Positions 43,585-53,955 of a DNA stretch of 64,000 bases are shown piece after piece. Both the position numbers and the translations under genes were made by a program. Numbering within the stretch: the stretch's first letter is position 1; each line of letters starts with the position of its first letter. Where the stretch lies: positions 1 to 64,000 of the forward strand of contig JAFZRJ010000029.1 in assembly GCA_017619935.1 (NCBI GenBank). The letters are read 5' to 3'. The notes beneath the pieces were generated by a model, which was not told the origin of the DNA, ran no database searches, and saw nothing but the letters and a program-made list of their open reading frames with translations. Source of the stretch: Muribaculaceae bacterium. Lineage in GTDB: Bacteria > Bacteroidota > Bacteroidia > Bacteroidales > Muribaculaceae.

Positions 43585-44892
43585 ATGGCAAATTCAAACG
43601 TGAAACCCGCTACCGGTAAACTTGGTATTATGGTAGTTGGTTTGGGTGCAGTCAGCACCACTTTCATGACTGGAGTTCTCATGGCCCGCAAAGGTCTGGC
43701 TAAGCCCGTTGGGTCAATGACCCAGTACGACAAGATCCGTGTGGGACGTGGAGCCGAGAAAAAGTATCTGCATTACAGCGACATCGTATCGATGCCCACG
43801 CTCAACGACATCGTATTCGCAGCTTGGGACGTTTACCCTGCCAATGCCTATGAAAGCGCTATCAACGCCGAAGTGCTCAAAGAAAAAGATATTGAACCTG
43901 TGAAGGACGAACTCATGGCCATTAAGCCCATGAAGGCTGCCTTCGACAAGAACTACGCAAAGCGCCTCGACGGCGACAACGTGAAGAAGTGCACCAGCCG
44001 TTGGGATATGGCTGAGCAGATTCGCGAAGACATCCGCAACTTCAAGAAGGAAAGCGGAGTGGACCGCGTGGTGATGCTCTGGGCTGCTTCGACCGAAATC
44101 TATGTCGCTCCCGACATGAAGTATCATGGCACGCTGGCCGCACTTGAAGAGGCAATGAAAGCCGACGACACCGCACACATCGCTCCCTCGATGTGCTATG
44201 CCTACGCTGCGCTGATGGAAGACGCCCCCTTCGTGATGGGCGCTCCCAACACCACCGTCGATATCCCCGCTATGTGGGAACTCGCCGAGAAGACCTGTCT
44301 GCCCATCGCCGGCAAGGACTTCAAGACTGGCCAAACGCTGGTCAAGAGCGGTTTCGCTCCCATCATCGGCACCCGCATGCTGGGTCTGAACGGATGGTTC
44401 TCGACCAACATCCTCGGCAACCGTGACGGCCTCGTGCTCGACGAGCCCGCCAACTTCCGCACCAAAGAGGTGAGCAAGCTCTCGACCCTCGAGTCAATCC
44501 TCGTGGCCGAAAACCAGCCCGACCTCTACAGCGACTACTATCACAAGGTGCGTATCAACTACTATCCTCCCCGCAATGACAACAAGGAAGGCTGGGACAA
44601 CATCGACATCTTCGGCTGGATGGGCTATCCCATGCAGATCAAAATCGACTTCCTGTGCCGCGACTCGATTTTGGCCGCTCCCTTGTGCCTCGACCTGGCT
44701 CTGCTCATCGACTTGGCACGCCGCGCCGGACGTTACGGAACGCAACGTTTCTTGAGCTTCTTCCTCAAGAGCCCCATGCACGACTACACGCAAGACGAAA
44801 TCCCCGTCAACCATCTGTTCCAACAGTATGTCATGCTCAAGAACGCCATCCGCGAAATGGGCGGCTACGAAGCAGACGAGGAAATCGACTAA
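43585..44892 (+). CDS. ino1: Inositol-3-phosphate synthase
   Basis: 435 residues. Converts glucose-6-phosphate to myo-inositol-3-phosphate with NAD. The dinucleotide motif GLGAVSTTF lies near residues 18-26; SWDVYPANAYESA-like WDVYPANAYESAI and the later SGFAPIIGTRMLGLNGWFST region (split as FAPIIGTRMLGLNGWFST) are typical of the prokaryotic branch. In gut Bacteroidetes this enzyme feeds inositol phospholipids and sphingolipids, but no lipid synthase is adjacent here. It is a single-gene unit with promoter, upstream dyad and terminator. Codon choice is strongly biased, suggesting high expression. Confidence 0.95.
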   Translation: MANSNVKPATGKLGIMVVGLGAVSTTFMTGVLMARKGLAKPVGSMTQYDKIRVGRGAEKKYLHYSDIVSMPTLNDIVFAAWDVYPANAYESAINAEVLKEKDIEPVKDELMAIKPMKAAFDKNYAKRLDGDNVKKCTSRWDMAEQIREDIRNFKKESGVDRVVMLWAASTEIYVAPDMKYHGTLAALEEAMKADDTAHIAPSMCYAYAALMEDAPFVMGAPNTTVDIPAMWELAEKTCLPIAGKDFKTGQTLVKSGFAPIIGTRMLGLNGWFSTNILGNRDGLVLDEPANFRTKEVSKLSTLESILVAENQPDLYSDYYHKVRINYYPPRNDNKEGWDNIDIFGWMGYPMQIKIDFLCRDSILAAPLCLDLALLIDLARRAGRYGTQRFLSFFLKSPMHDYTQDEIPVNHLFQQYVMLKNAIREMGGYEADEEID

Positions 44893-44916
44893 CTTTATTC
44901 CCTATACACAAAACCC

Positions 44917-44946
44917 AAAAGCCCGAATCCTTTCGGGCTTTTTTAT
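44917..44946 (+). terminator. Terminator of inositol-phosphate synthase
   Basis: Stem AAAAGCCCGAA (44917-44927) with TTCGGGCTTTT, three- to four-base loop, T-run to 44945. Confidence 0.9.
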
Positions 44947-45010
44947 GCCCTTTTTAATAAGGAATTCATTTTATTTAAAGGAACTTTGTCGTTAATTATG
45001 AATTATGTTG

Positions 45011-45018
45011 TAACTTTG
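45011..45018 (+). promoter_or_regulatory. -7 box for the BY-kinase operon
   Basis: TAACTTTG, about 62 bases before the ATG at 45081. The -33 partner is less clear (TTTG at 44985-44988, 22-base spacing). Confidence 0.5.
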
Positions 45019-45080
45019 CAACGAGTTGTGCACTGACGCCAACCTCCATTGAATATACATTACAACACATCTATACTGCT

Positions 45081-47525
45081 ATGAGACAGACGGTGATTGA
45101 AGAATCGGTGACCAAGCCGAAGAAAAAAATGTCAAACAACATCCCCATCCGAGCCTTTTTCATGGCTTGTGCCAGGAATTGGTATTGGTTTGTGATTTCC
45201 ATTATCACATGTGCTTGTCTGGCTTTCCTCTACGGCAAGTCGCAGCCGAAATTGTATTCGGCCAAGGCGCAAATCATGTTTAAGACCAAGGACACCTACG
45301 CCGGCACACAGTCGCAGATGTTCAGCGACTTGGGCATGACCTCGGGCAACAACCTCATTGCCAACGAAGTGTTCCGCGTGCGCTCGACCGACCTGCTGGA
45401 AAGCGTCACCAAGAATCTGGGCGTGAACATCCAGTATTACGGTCACGTGTTTCTGCGAGACATCAACATTTACAAAAATTCACCTGTCCAAATCACCCCG
45501 TTGCGCGAGGTCAACTCGTCGTTCATCATGACCGTGGTGCCCAAGGGAGGCAACGACCTGGAGTTCCAAATCGACAAGGGCGGATGGAAAAAAGCTCACT
45601 TCGGCAACAAGGTGAACACCCCCTACGGCCCCATCGCCATCACCAAAAACAAGAACTACAACGATAAGCAATATAAAGAGTACAAAGTCATCGTCAAAGT
45701 GACTACACCACGCGCCATGGCGTCGCGCCTCAAGAGCAACCTCACCGCCGAAACCGCCAACAAATATGCCGACGTGGTGAACCTGGGACTCACATGGGAC
45801 AACCTCGAGGAAGCTTGCGACATACTCACGGCCGTCATCGCCGCCTATAATCAAGACGCCATCAACGACAAGAATCAGATTGCCCGCTCGACCGAAGCGT
45901 TCATCGCCGAACGCGTCACCTCGTTGGCTCAAGACCTGAGCGGTGTCGACAGCCAGGTGGCCGCACTCAAGACCAGCGCTGTCAACGCCACCATCATGGC
46001 CGACCAGGGCGCCGCCATCAAATATGCCGACAATACTGCCGACGTGGGCATTCAAATCAGCCTCGCCAACAGCATCTACAACTACATCGCTGGCATGGGC
46101 GACGGGGAACTAATTCCCAGCAACACGGGTATCCAAAACACGGGTATTGAAGGACAAATCCAGCAATACAACGAAGCCATGCTCCGTTACCAAAAGATTG
46201 CCGCCACCAGCAGCAACGAGAACCCCGTGATGATCGAGCTTACACGCCAAATAAGCACCTTGAAGCAAAACATCATGCGCGGCTTGGCCAACTACACCCA
46301 GTCGCTGCAGATGCGCCAGTCACAGGCACGGCAGCAACAGAGCATCGCTTCGGGCTCGATGATAGCCATCCCGTCGCAAGAAAAAGCCATCACCGAGGTC
46401 TCACGTCAGCAGAAGATCAAGGAGCAACTGTACATGTACTTGCTCAACAAGCGCGAGGAGAATGCATTGCAACTGGCAATCACCGAACCTAACGCCAAGG
46501 TCATTGAAGCCGCTACCGGCAGCGGACCTATCTCACCCATTCCTAGCCGCATCATGCTGTTTGGATTGCTGGTGGGTCTGCTCATCCCAGCTCTGCTGCT
46601 CTACATCATGTTCTGGTATTACTCGCTGGACAACAACATCCACACCCGCCACGACATCGAGAACGTGGTGGACATCCCCATCGTGGGCGAACTGCCGTCC
46701 AAGAAGCATGACCAGCGCGACCGTGAGGTCATCGTCACCGAGAACGGCCGTGACCGCATTAGCGAGGCCATGCGCATCATCCGCTCCAACATCGACTACA
46801 TCATCAAGCCCGAGGATGGCAAGGGAATAGTCATGCAATTTACATCCACCATGTCGAGCGAAGGCAAGTCGTTCGTGGCGGTCAACTTGGCGCTGTCCAT
46901 GGCACATTCGGGCAAGCGAGTGGTAGCCGTTGACCTTGACCTGCGCAAGGGACGCTTCTCCGAATATGTAGGACTCGACAACGTGGGTTTGGGCGTCAGC
47001 GCCTTCTTGTCGGGACGGATTGACGACCTGAGCCAAATCACGCAGAAAAGCACGTTCAACGACAGGCTCGACATCATCTGCGTGGGTCCCATTCCACCCA
47101 ACCCCACGAACCTGCTCATGAGCGACCGGTTCGCCGAATTCATCGAGCGTCTCCGGGTCGCCTACGACTATGTCATCCTCGACACCGTGCCCTTCAGCAT
47201 CATCGCCGACGCCGGACTCATCAACCGCCACGTTGACTTCACCATCTACGTGATTCGTGACGGAAAGATTGACAAGCGCTACCTTGACGATCTGGAGAAA
47301 CTCTACAAGGAAGAAAAAATCAAGAATATGGCCATCCTGATTAACGATATCAAGATTGACAACAAGCATTATGGCTACGGCAGTTACGGGTATGGTTACG
47401 GGTATGGTTACGGATACGGCAACTATGGCTACGGCTATGGTTACGGATACGGCGGATATGCCGACAACGAAGACAAAAAGCCCACATTAACTGAACGTAT
47501 CAAGAAACTTTTTGGCCGTAAATAA
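45081..47525 (+). CDS. Polysaccharide co-polymerase/BY-type tyrosine autokinase (Wzc-like)
   Basis: 814 residues. A Wzz domain (membrane helix near 33-52) leads to a long periplasmic helical region, a second helix near 490-512 with the PxxP-like [14 protein letters not shown] motif, and a cytoplasmic kinase. Walker A is [16 protein letters not shown], the second Walker motif is [11 protein letters not shown], and Walker B is YVILDTVPF. The last 50 residues are an extreme tyrosine cluster of repeated GYGYG, the autophosphorylation tail, ending in a basic stretch. It controls chain length and export of capsule. The Ugd gene two bases downstream is a known type of substrate for such kinases. Confidence 0.93.
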   Translation: MRQTVIEESVTKPKKKMSNNIPIRAFFMACARNWYWFVISIITCACLAFLYGKSQPKLYSAKAQIMFKTKDTYAGTQSQMFSDLGMTSGNNLIANEVFRVRSTDLLESVTKNLGVNIQYYGHVFLRDINIYKNSPVQITPLREVNSSFIMTVVPKGGNDLEFQIDKGGWKKAHFGNKVNTPYGPIAITKNKNYNDKQYKEYKVIVKVTTPRAMASRLKSNLTAETANKYADVVNLGLTWDNLEEACDILTAVIAAYNQDAINDKNQIARSTEAFIAERVTSLAQDLSGVDSQVAALKTSAVNATIMADQGAAIKYADNTADVGIQISLANSIYNYIAGMGDGELIPSNTGIQNTGIEGQIQQYNEAMLRYQKIAATSSNENPVMIELTRQISTLKQNIMRGLANYTQSLQMRQSQARQQQSIASGSMIAIPSQEKAITEVSRQQKIKEQLYMYLLNKREENALQLAITEPNAKVIEAATGSGPISPIPSRIMLFGLLVGLLIPALLLYIMFWYYSLDNNIHTRHDIENVVDIPIVGELPSKKHDQRDREVIVTENGRDRISEAMRIIRSNIDYIIKPEDGKGIVMQFTSTMSSEGKSFVAVNLALSMAHSGKRVVAVDLDLRKGRFSEYVGLDNVGLGVSAFLSGRIDDLSQITQKSTFNDRLDIICVGPIPPNPTNLLMSDRFAEFIERLRVAYDYVILDTVPFSIIADAGLINRHVDFTIYVIRDGKIDKRYLDDLEKLYKEEKIKNMAILINDIKIDNKHYGYGSYGYGYGYGYGYGNYGYGYGYGYGGYADNEDKKPTLTERIKKLFGRK

Positions 47526-47527
47526 CC

Positions 47528-48766
47528 ATGAGAATCGCTGTAGCAGGAACCGGATATGTGGGGCTGAGCATCGCCACGTTGCTCAGTCAGCATCACCACG
47601 TCGAGGCCGTGGACATCGTGCCCGAGAAAGTGGACCTCATCAACCGCGGCTTGTCGCCCATTGCCGATGCCGAAATTGAACAATTCCTTTCCAGCGGAAA
47701 ACTGGACTTGCATGCCACGCTCGATGCACGTCAGGCCTACAGCGATGCCGAAATGGTAATCATTGCGGCTCCCACCAACTACGACAGCCAGCGCAACTTC
47801 TTTGACACCAGCGCTGTGGAAGATGTCATCGCCACTGTGATGAGTTGCAACGCCGATGCCATCATGGTCATCAAGTCAACCGTTCCCGTGGGGTTCACCG
47901 AGCACATCCGCGCCAAGACCGGGAGCCGCAACATCCTATTCTCGCCCGAGTTTCTGCGCGAGAGCAAGGCGCTCTACGACAACCTGCACCCCAGCCGCAT
48001 CATCGTGGGCACCGACCTGAACGACCCGCGACTGGTGGAGGCGGCAAACACTTTCGCCGCACTGCTGCAGGAAGGCGCTGTCAAGACCGACATCGACACA
48101 CTGGTCATGGGATTCACCGAGGCCGAGGCCGTCAAACTCTTCGCCAACACCTACCTCGCTCTGCGCGTGAGCTATTTCAACGAACTGGACACCTATGCCG
48201 AATTGAAGGGTCTGGATACGCAAGCCATCATCAAGGGCGTGTGCCTTGACCCGCGCATCGGCATGCACTACAACAATCCGTCGTTCGGCTATGGCGGCTA
48301 TTGCCTGCCGAAGGACACCAAGCAACTGCTCGCCAACTATGCCGACGTGCCCGAGAACCTCATCGAGGCCATCGTGGAGAGTAACCGCACACGCAAGGAC
48401 TTTATCGCCGACCGCGTGCTGAAAGTAGCCGGTTACTACGACTACTACAACCGTGGAGATTTCGACCCCGACAAGGAATGCGAGTGCGTCATCGGTGTCT
48501 ATCGCCTCACTATGAAAACGGGCAGCGACAACTTCCGCCAGTCCAGCATCCAGGGCATCATGAAACGCATCAAAGCCAAGGGGGCCAAAGTCATCATCTA
48601 CGAGCCCACCCTGGCCGATGGCAGCACATTCTTCGGCAGTCGCGTGGTGAACGACCTCAACCAATTCATGCAGCAGAGCCAAGCCATCATCGCCAACCGC
48701 TACGACCCCTGCCTCGACCCCGTCAAGGACAAAGTCTATACGCGCGACATCTTCCGCCGCGACTAG
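47528..48766 (+). CDS. ugd: UDP-glucose 6-dehydrogenase
   Basis: 412 residues. Oxidises UDP-glucose to UDP-glucuronate for capsule. NAD motif GTGYVGLS at residues 7-14, [21 protein letters not shown], and the catalytic cysteine in [14 protein letters not shown] near 260. Two bases after the BY-kinase gene. Both genes may be the isolated start of a capsule locus; no glycosyltransferases follow. Confidence 0.95.
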   Translation: MRIAVAGTGYVGLSIATLLSQHHHVEAVDIVPEKVDLINRGLSPIADAEIEQFLSSGKLDLHATLDARQAYSDAEMVIIAAPTNYDSQRNFFDTSAVEDVIATVMSCNADAIMVIKSTVPVGFTEHIRAKTGSRNILFSPEFLRESKALYDNLHPSRIIVGTDLNDPRLVEAANTFAALLQEGAVKTDIDTLVMGFTEAEAVKLFANTYLALRVSYFNELDTYAELKGLDTQAIIKGVCLDPRIGMHYNNPSFGYGGYCLPKDTKQLLANYADVPENLIEAIVESNRTRKDFIADRVLKVAGYYDYYNRGDFDPDKECECVIGVYRLTMKTGSDNFRQSSIQGIMKRIKAKGAKVIIYEPTLADGSTFFGSRVVNDLNQFMQQSQAIIANRYDPCLDPVKDKVYTRDIFRRD

Positions 48767-48797
48767 GCAACACGCACGATATACTATCAACGACACA

Positions 48798-48828
48798 AAA
48801 AGACACTCAAAAAAATTGGGTGTCTTTT
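48798..48828 (+). terminator. Terminator after ugd
   Basis: AAAAGACAC (48798-48806) pairs with GTGTCTTTT (48820-48828). It may serve both convergent units. Confidence 0.75.
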
Positions 48829-48850
48829 CGTTATCTTAAGGAAAAAGCGG

Positions 48851-50260
48851 TTATTCTGTCGTTTCTGGAATCCAGACGTAGGCACCGAGGTCAATAGCCT
48901 CGCGGGCGAAGCGGTCGTTGCCGTAGCGGTCGTAACGAGCGCTTTCGGGACATAGCGAGCGGTCACCGCGCCCAATGGCATCACTGCCATTGTGCAGGCG
49001 GTAGTCGAAGATGTAGTCGTCACGCACCGTGTAGAACTTGGGATCACCCTCCCACACACAGTTCAGGAAGTGCGTGTCGTCGGTACCGCCAGACTTGAGC
49101 AGGCAGTTGCGCAAATACACATCGTATTCGTCCAATATGCCCGCATTGATATCCTTGGCTAAGCCGTAAATCACGCAATTATCGAGATAGCAGGTGAGAG
49201 GCAGCACCTCTTCGGTGGCGTGTGACTTCCATACGTTCACAAGAGGTTCGCTGACAGGGGCAAACAGGTAATAGTTGGCGAACGTGCAATTCACAAAGTG
49301 AGCCGTACCGCCAATGATGTGCACCACCCCAGCGGCCGCATCGCTGAACTCGGTTCCCTCGGCATCGATGCGCGCGTTGAGTGAAGTGAGCAAGCTGGAG
49401 CTGGAGTTGTGCACCACACAGTTGAACAGGTGCAGCGTGCGTTGGCTGGGGTCGGTGGAACTGCAATGGATGCCCACTTCCGAGCCGCGCATCACCACAT
49501 AGGCCAACTCGTTGTCATAACTGCCGTAGCCGAACACCATTCCGCCCCACTGGCCCGACAGGATGTCGAAACTGATGTCGCCCACCACATGGTCGAGACG
49601 GTCGCCACGCATCACAATGTTCTGCTCGGGCGTGCCCACAGCCGTCATCTTGCCGTAAACACGCAGCAACGCCCCTTGATGGAACAGCAGCTGGGCACCG
49701 GGGTCGACAGTGAGCTGCACGCCGGGCGGCACCACCAGCGTGTCGTAGATGACGTAGGGTCGCTCGGCGGTGAGATGCAAGTCCTCGGTGAGCGTGTCAC
49801 CTTCGATAATAATCACATCCTGCCCCCACGCCTTGAGCACCACATGCTGCGTCACGCCGTTGGTGACAAACTCAATCTTGTCGGTCACTTCCAGCAAGTC
49901 TTCCTTGTTCTCGGTAGCATTCACCTTGCACTCGACAAACACATAGATGCTGTCACCGCCACGGATGTCCACATCGTGGAATTCCTCGCCTTTCACGCCA
50001 TCCACGTTGATGAAGAAACGCCCGTTCTCGTTGCCAACCACCTTGATGCTGGAAATCTTCACCTGCTTCTTGCTGCGGTTATACACGACAAACTGCTTGG
50101 TGGGTGTGCCTTGCTGCGTGATGACCGTGTCGAAGGTGACCGTGTCGGTCGAGAAAGTCAGCACGTCGCTGGCCGAGGTCGTGTAGTCGTCGTTGATGCA
50201 AGCCGTCATGACCACCATTGCCAGCAGTGCCACTATGATAAAATGAACAATCTGTTTCAT
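48851..50260 (-). CDS. Beta-helix lipoprotein
   Basis: 469 residues. Lipoprotein signal with MTAC at about residues 18-21, then DDY. Residues 30-150 form an immunoglobulin-like part (TFDTVITQQGTPTKQFVVYN); residues 160-460 are a right-handed beta-helix with rungs such as GTPEQNIVMRGDR, HLFNCVVHNSSSS, HFVNCTFANYY and YLDNCVIYG. This is a common Bacteroidales outer-surface lipoprotein type, often annotated hypothetical. No catalytic motif seen, and it has no dockerin-like end, unlike the beta-helix protein at 4044. Confidence 0.85.
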   Translation of the reverse strand: MKQIVHFIIVALLAMVVMTACINDDYTTSASDVLTFSTDTVTFDTVITQQGTPTKQFVVYNRSKKQVKISSIKVVGNENGRFFINVDGVKGEEFHDVDIRGGDSIYVFVECKVNATENKEDLLEVTDKIEFVTNGVTQHVVLKAWGQDVIIIEGDTLTEDLHLTAERPYVIYDTLVVPPGVQLTVDPGAQLLFHQGALLRVYGKMTAVGTPEQNIVMRGDRLDHVVGDISFDILSGQWGGMVFGYGSYDNELAYVVMRGSEVGIHCSSTDPSQRTLHLFNCVVHNSSSSLLTSLNARIDAEGTEFSDAAAGVVHIIGGTAHFVNCTFANYYLFAPVSEPLVNVWKSHATEEVLPLTCYLDNCVIYGLAKDINAGILDEYDVYLRNCLLKSGGTDDTHFLNCVWEGDPKFYTVRDDYIFDYRLHNGSDAIGRGDRSLCPESARYDRYGNDRFAREAIDLGAYVWIPETTE

Positions 50261-50374
50261 GTAATTACATATTTTATAAATAAACGCATTTCTACCTTAT
50301 TTATTACTTCACGCCACCTAAAAGTTTTGCAAACACGTTTTGGCCATGAAAGAGGCAATAAAAAAGTATTTTAT

Positions 50375-50405
50375 TTTGCAGTTCGGCCAAAATGCAGTAA
50401 TTTCG
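50375..50405 (+). promoter_or_regulatory. Promoter of glyA
   Basis: TTTG at 50375-50378, 19 bases, TAATTTCG at 50398-50405. The -7 box has TTCG instead of TTTG, as also before fabG. Confidence 0.55.
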
Positions 50406-50447
50406 CACGTGGAAACCTTTTAATAACATTATAATCTCCTATTTTTT

Positions 50448-51728
50448 ATGGAAAGAGATCAAGTTTTGTTTAACATTATCGAGAAAGAGCATCAGCGTCA
50501 GCTCCATGGCATTGAACTGATTGCCAGTGAAAACTTTGTCAGCGAGCAGGTGATGCAAGCCATGGGTAGCTGCTTGACCAACAAATATGCCGAGGGCTAT
50601 CCCGGACATCGTTATTATGGCGGTTGCCAGTGCGTGGACGAAGCCGAAAACCTGGCCATCGACCGCATCAAGCAACTCTTCGGCGCTGAATATGCCAACG
50701 TGCAGCCCCACTCGGGCGCACAAGCCAACATGGCCGTGTTTATGGCCTGCCTCAAGCCCGGCGACAAATTCATGGGACTGAATCTGGCCCATGGTGGTCA
50801 CCTGTCACACGGGAGCCCAGTTAACTTCTCTGGATTGGTGTTCCAGCAGTGCGAATATAACGTGCGTCCCGACACCAACGAGGTGGACTACGACATGATG
50901 GAAGAAGTGGCCCTGCGTGAGCACCCGAAGCTGATCGTCGGTGGTGCCAGCGCCTATAGCCGCGAATGGGACTACGCACGCATGCGTGCCATCGCCGACA
51001 AGGTGGGCGCCCTGCTCATGATCGACATGGCTCACCCTGCCGGACTCATCGCTGCCGGACTGCTCAACAACCCCTTGAAATATGCTCACATCGTGACCTC
51101 GACCACCCACAAGACCTTGCGCGGTCCTCGTGGCGGCATCATCTTGCTGGGTCAAGACTTCGACAACCCTTGGGGCAAAACCACCAAGAAGGGTGTCATC
51201 CGCAAGATGTCGTCGCTGCTCGACTCGGCCGTCTTCCCCGGTGTGCAGGGTGGACCGCTTGAGCACGTTATCGCCGCCAAGGCTGTTGCCTTCGGCGAGG
51301 CACTCACGCCCGGATTCAAGGATTATCAAATCCAGGTCAAAAAGAACGCTCAGGCTCTGGCACAGGCCCTCGTTGACAAGGGCTACAAGATTTGCACCGG
51401 TGGAACCGACAACCACAGCATGCTCGTGGACTTGCGCACCAAGTTCCCCGAACTGACCGGTAAACTCGCTGAAGCCGCTCTCGTGGCCGCCGACATCACC
51501 GCCAACAAGAATATGGTGCCCTTCGACGACCGATCGGCGTTCCAGACCTCCGGTCTGCGCCTCGGCACGCCCGCCATCACCACACGTGGTGCCAAGGAAC
51601 CCCTCATGGGCGAAATCGCCGAACTCATCGACACCGTGCTCCATGCACCCGAGGACGAGGCCGTAATCGCCAGCGTCCGCGCCAAGGTGAACGACATCAT
51701 GAAGGATTATCCCATGTTTGCATGGTAA
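50448..51728 (+). CDS. glyA: Serine hydroxymethyltransferase
   Basis: 426 residues. PLP enzyme interconverting serine and glycine with one-carbon transfer to folate. [35 protein letters not shown], the PLP lysine in [13 protein letters not shown] and [15 protein letters not shown] are all intact. Single-gene unit between its promoter and a strong terminator. Confidence 0.98.
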   Translation: MERDQVLFNIIEKEHQRQLHGIELIASENFVSEQVMQAMGSCLTNKYAEGYPGHRYYGGCQCVDEAENLAIDRIKQLFGAEYANVQPHSGAQANMAVFMACLKPGDKFMGLNLAHGGHLSHGSPVNFSGLVFQQCEYNVRPDTNEVDYDMMEEVALREHPKLIVGGASAYSREWDYARMRAIADKVGALLMIDMAHPAGLIAAGLLNNPLKYAHIVTSTTHKTLRGPRGGIILLGQDFDNPWGKTTKKGVIRKMSSLLDSAVFPGVQGGPLEHVIAAKAVAFGEALTPGFKDYQIQVKKNAQALAQALVDKGYKICTGGTDNHSMLVDLRTKFPELTGKLAEAALVAADITANKNMVPFDDRSAFQTSGLRLGTPAITTRGAKEPLMGEIAELIDTVLHAPEDEAVIASVRAKVNDIMKDYPMFAW

Positions 51729-51751
51729 TCCACACGATACACGCAACCCAC

Positions 51752-51786
51752 AAGGAGTTTGGCCCGACGGACCAAACTCCTTTTTC
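51752..51786 (+). terminator. Terminator of glyA
   Basis: AAGGAGTTTGG (51752-51762) pairs with CCAAACTCCTT, nine-base loop, then a T-run. Confidence 0.92.
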
Positions 51787-51803
51787 TTCGGCAATTCCCA
51801 ATA

Positions 51804-51835
51804 TTTGGCAATGTCGGCAGAATTGTGTAATTTCG
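51804..51835 (+). promoter_or_regulatory. Promoter of fabG
   Basis: TTTG at 51804-51807, 20 bases, TAATTTCG at 51828-51835; leader of about 30 bases. Confidence 0.6.
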
Positions 51836-51871
51836 CATTCTGAAATCAAAAACATCTAATTAATAACGTAT

Positions 51872-52618
51872 ATGAAATTACTTGAAGGAAAAGTGGCACT
51901 CATCACAGGTGCCGCACGTGGCATTGGCAAAGCCATTGCACTCAAGTTTGCCGCCGAAGGTGCCGACATCGCATTCACCGACCTCGTCATTGACGAGAAC
52001 GGCAAGCAAACCGAAGCCGAAATCGCCGCCCTGGGCGTGAAAGCCAAGGGCTACGCCAGTAATGCCGCCAACTACGACGAGACTGAGCAGGTCGTCGCAC
52101 AAATCAAGGAGGAATTTGGCCATATCGACATCCTCGTCAACAACGCCGGCATCACCAAGGACGGCATCTTGCTGCGCATGACCGAGGCGCAATGGGACGC
52201 CGTAATTGCAGTGAACCTGAAATCGGCCTTCAACTTTATCCACGCCCTGGTGCCCATCATGATGCGCCAGCGCTGCGGCTCCATTATCAACATGGCCAGC
52301 GTGGTGGGTGTGCACGGCAATGCCGGACAAGCCAACTATGCCGCCTCCAAGGCCGGCCTCATCGCACTCGCCAAGAGCGTAGGCCAGGAAATGGGTAGTC
52401 GTGGCATTCGTGCCAACGCCATCGCCCCCGGCTTCATCGACACCGACATGACCAAGGCGCTGCCTGAAGAGGTGCGCAACGAGTGGGTCAAGAAGATTCC
52501 GCTGCGCCGTGGCGGAACGGTGGAAGACATCGCCAACGTGGCTACATTCCTCGCCAGCGACATGTCGAGTTACATCACCGGACAAGTCATCCAAGTGGAC
52601 GGCGGCATGAACATGTAA
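51872..52618 (+). CDS. fabG: 3-oxoacyl-[acyl-carrier-protein] reductase
   Basis: 248 residues, classical short-chain dehydrogenase. NADPH motif GAARGIGKA at residues 12-20, NNAGITKDGILLRM, and the catalytic set S-Y-K in NMASVVGVHGNAGQANYAAS followed by K. The tail SSYITGQVIQVDGGMNM is typical of FabG. Reduces beta-ketoacyl-ACP in fatty acid elongation. It stands alone, without other fab genes. Confidence 0.95.
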   Translation: MKLLEGKVALITGAARGIGKAIALKFAAEGADIAFTDLVIDENGKQTEAEIAALGVKAKGYASNAANYDETEQVVAQIKEEFGHIDILVNNAGITKDGILLRMTEAQWDAVIAVNLKSAFNFIHALVPIMMRQRCGSIINMASVVGVHGNAGQANYAASKAGLIALAKSVGQEMGSRGIRANAIAPGFIDTDMTKALPEEVRNEWVKKIPLRRGGTVEDIANVATFLASDMSSYITGQVIQVDGGMNM

Positions 52619-52657
52619 TGCCCGTCACCAACTGGTTGACCAACATACCACACAAGA

Positions 52658-52697
52658 TGAGGGCCAAGAGAAATCAATCTCCTGGCCCTCACTCTTT
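52658..52697 (+). terminator. Terminator of fabG
   Basis: TGAGGGCCAAGAGA pairs with TCTCCTGGCCCTCA (one mismatch) followed by CTCTTTT. Convergent OmpA-type gene ends 30 bases further. Confidence 0.8.
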
Positions 52698-52726
52698 TGT
52701 CTATCGTCAGAACAATCTGATACAGA

Positions 52727-53920
52727 TTACTTCACGATGATGTCGCAAACCGACACGCGGTTCCACTCGGGTTCGCTGAACATGTTGCCCACGCCCTGAC
52801 CCTTGGCGGTAATGCGGTTGGCGGCGATTTTGTACTTGTTAATCAGCAGGTTCTTCACTGCGTCGGCACGCTCACGAGCCAGACGCTCGTTGATTTCCTT
52901 GCTGCCTTCGGGCGAAGCATAACCGGTGATGTCAACCTTCGAAGCGGGGTGATTCTTCATGTAGATAGCCACACGCTCCACGTTGGGCAGCTGGTCGGCA
53001 GCCACAACGCTCTTGCCCTGACGGAAGAACACGTTGGTCATCAGCGACTCTGTGTCGTTACCTTTCACCACCTTCTCGACGGGTTTCTCGACGATGCGCT
53101 CAACCACTTTCTCCACCACTTCGGGCTTGCGGTTGCGCAGCTCGTTGATTTGTGCATTCAAGGCATCGATGTCGGCCTGAGTGTACTGCTTGTCGCACAA
53201 GGTCATGTAGTGTGCGCCATGGCTGTTGGCGAAGTGATAGGTCACACCTGCCTGCATCTCAACAGCAGCATAGTTGGCGTTGAAGCAGTTAGTGCTTTGT
53301 TTGGCTTCCTTGCCCATGCACCACACCACGGCGGGCTTGAGCGACAGAGTCCAAGCCTTCGACTCACCCAGATTCCAGTTGATGTTCAGACCGGCCTTGG
53401 TGTACCATGAGTTCTGGTCAAGGTTCTTGATCTCCAGCTTTTCAATATCGCCAGTTTCAGTGGGGAGTTCAATGATTGTGCTGCCAGTCTTGTAGGCGTG
53501 CCACCAACCGAGACCAAACACGGCTTCCAGTTCCAGAGCAGCGGGTTTTCCCTTGTAGCCACCGAACATGTTGTTCAGGTTCACGGCCATGAAACCACCC
53601 ACGAGCTGGTGATCGATGATGTTAGCACTGTGAGGAAGACCAATGTAAGCAGGAGCATGGTCCCAGCTGCTGGTGTTGACGCTCCATTCACCTTCCACAC
53701 CCAGACCCATCACAGGAGTCACCTGCTTGCGAAGCTCGGCACCGAACATGCCACGAGCGTTGGGCCAGAATGCATAGTGCTGCAATGGCGACACAGCACC
53801 ACCTTTAATAGTTAACGACCAGTTGTCGGTCCACTTGCTGCCAGCGACAGTTACTTGTGCTTGAGCAGCCACGAAGCCCATCATGAGGGCCAATGCGAGT
53901 AATACTTTTTTCATGCTCAC
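52727..53920 (-). CDS. OmpA-family outer membrane protein
   Basis: 397 residues (or 395 from the second methionine). Signal peptide ending AQAQV. Residues 25-240 are an outer membrane beta-barrel (YIGLPHSANI, GVTYHFANSHGAHY). A short coiled coil follows (IDALNAQINELRNRKPEVVE, then VVERIVEKPVEKVV), and the OmpA peptidoglycan-binding domain ends the protein, with VDITGYASPEGSKEINERLA and RERADAVKNLLI. A typical major outer membrane protein anchoring the membrane to the wall. Start codon: MSMKK or MKK are both possible. Confidence 0.93.
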   Translation of the reverse strand: MSMKKVLLALALMMGFVAAQAQVTVAGSKWTDNWSLTIKGGAVSPLQHYAFWPNARGMFGAELRKQVTPVMGLGVEGEWSVNTSSWDHAPAYIGLPHSANIIDHQLVGGFMAVNLNNMFGGYKGKPAALELEAVFGLGWWHAYKTGSTIIELPTETGDIEKLEIKNLDQNSWYTKAGLNINWNLGESKAWTLSLKPAVVWCMGKEAKQSTNCFNANYAAVEMQAGVTYHFANSHGAHYMTLCDKQYTQADIDALNAQINELRNRKPEVVEKVVERIVEKPVEKVVKGNDTESLMTNVFFRQGKSVVAADQLPNVERVAIYMKNHPASKVDITGYASPEGSKEINERLARERADAVKNLLINKYKIAANRITAKGQGVGNMFSEPEWNRVSVCDIIVK

Positions 53921-53955
53921 AAAATTTAGTTAATATATTTGGTTCGCTATTTATT

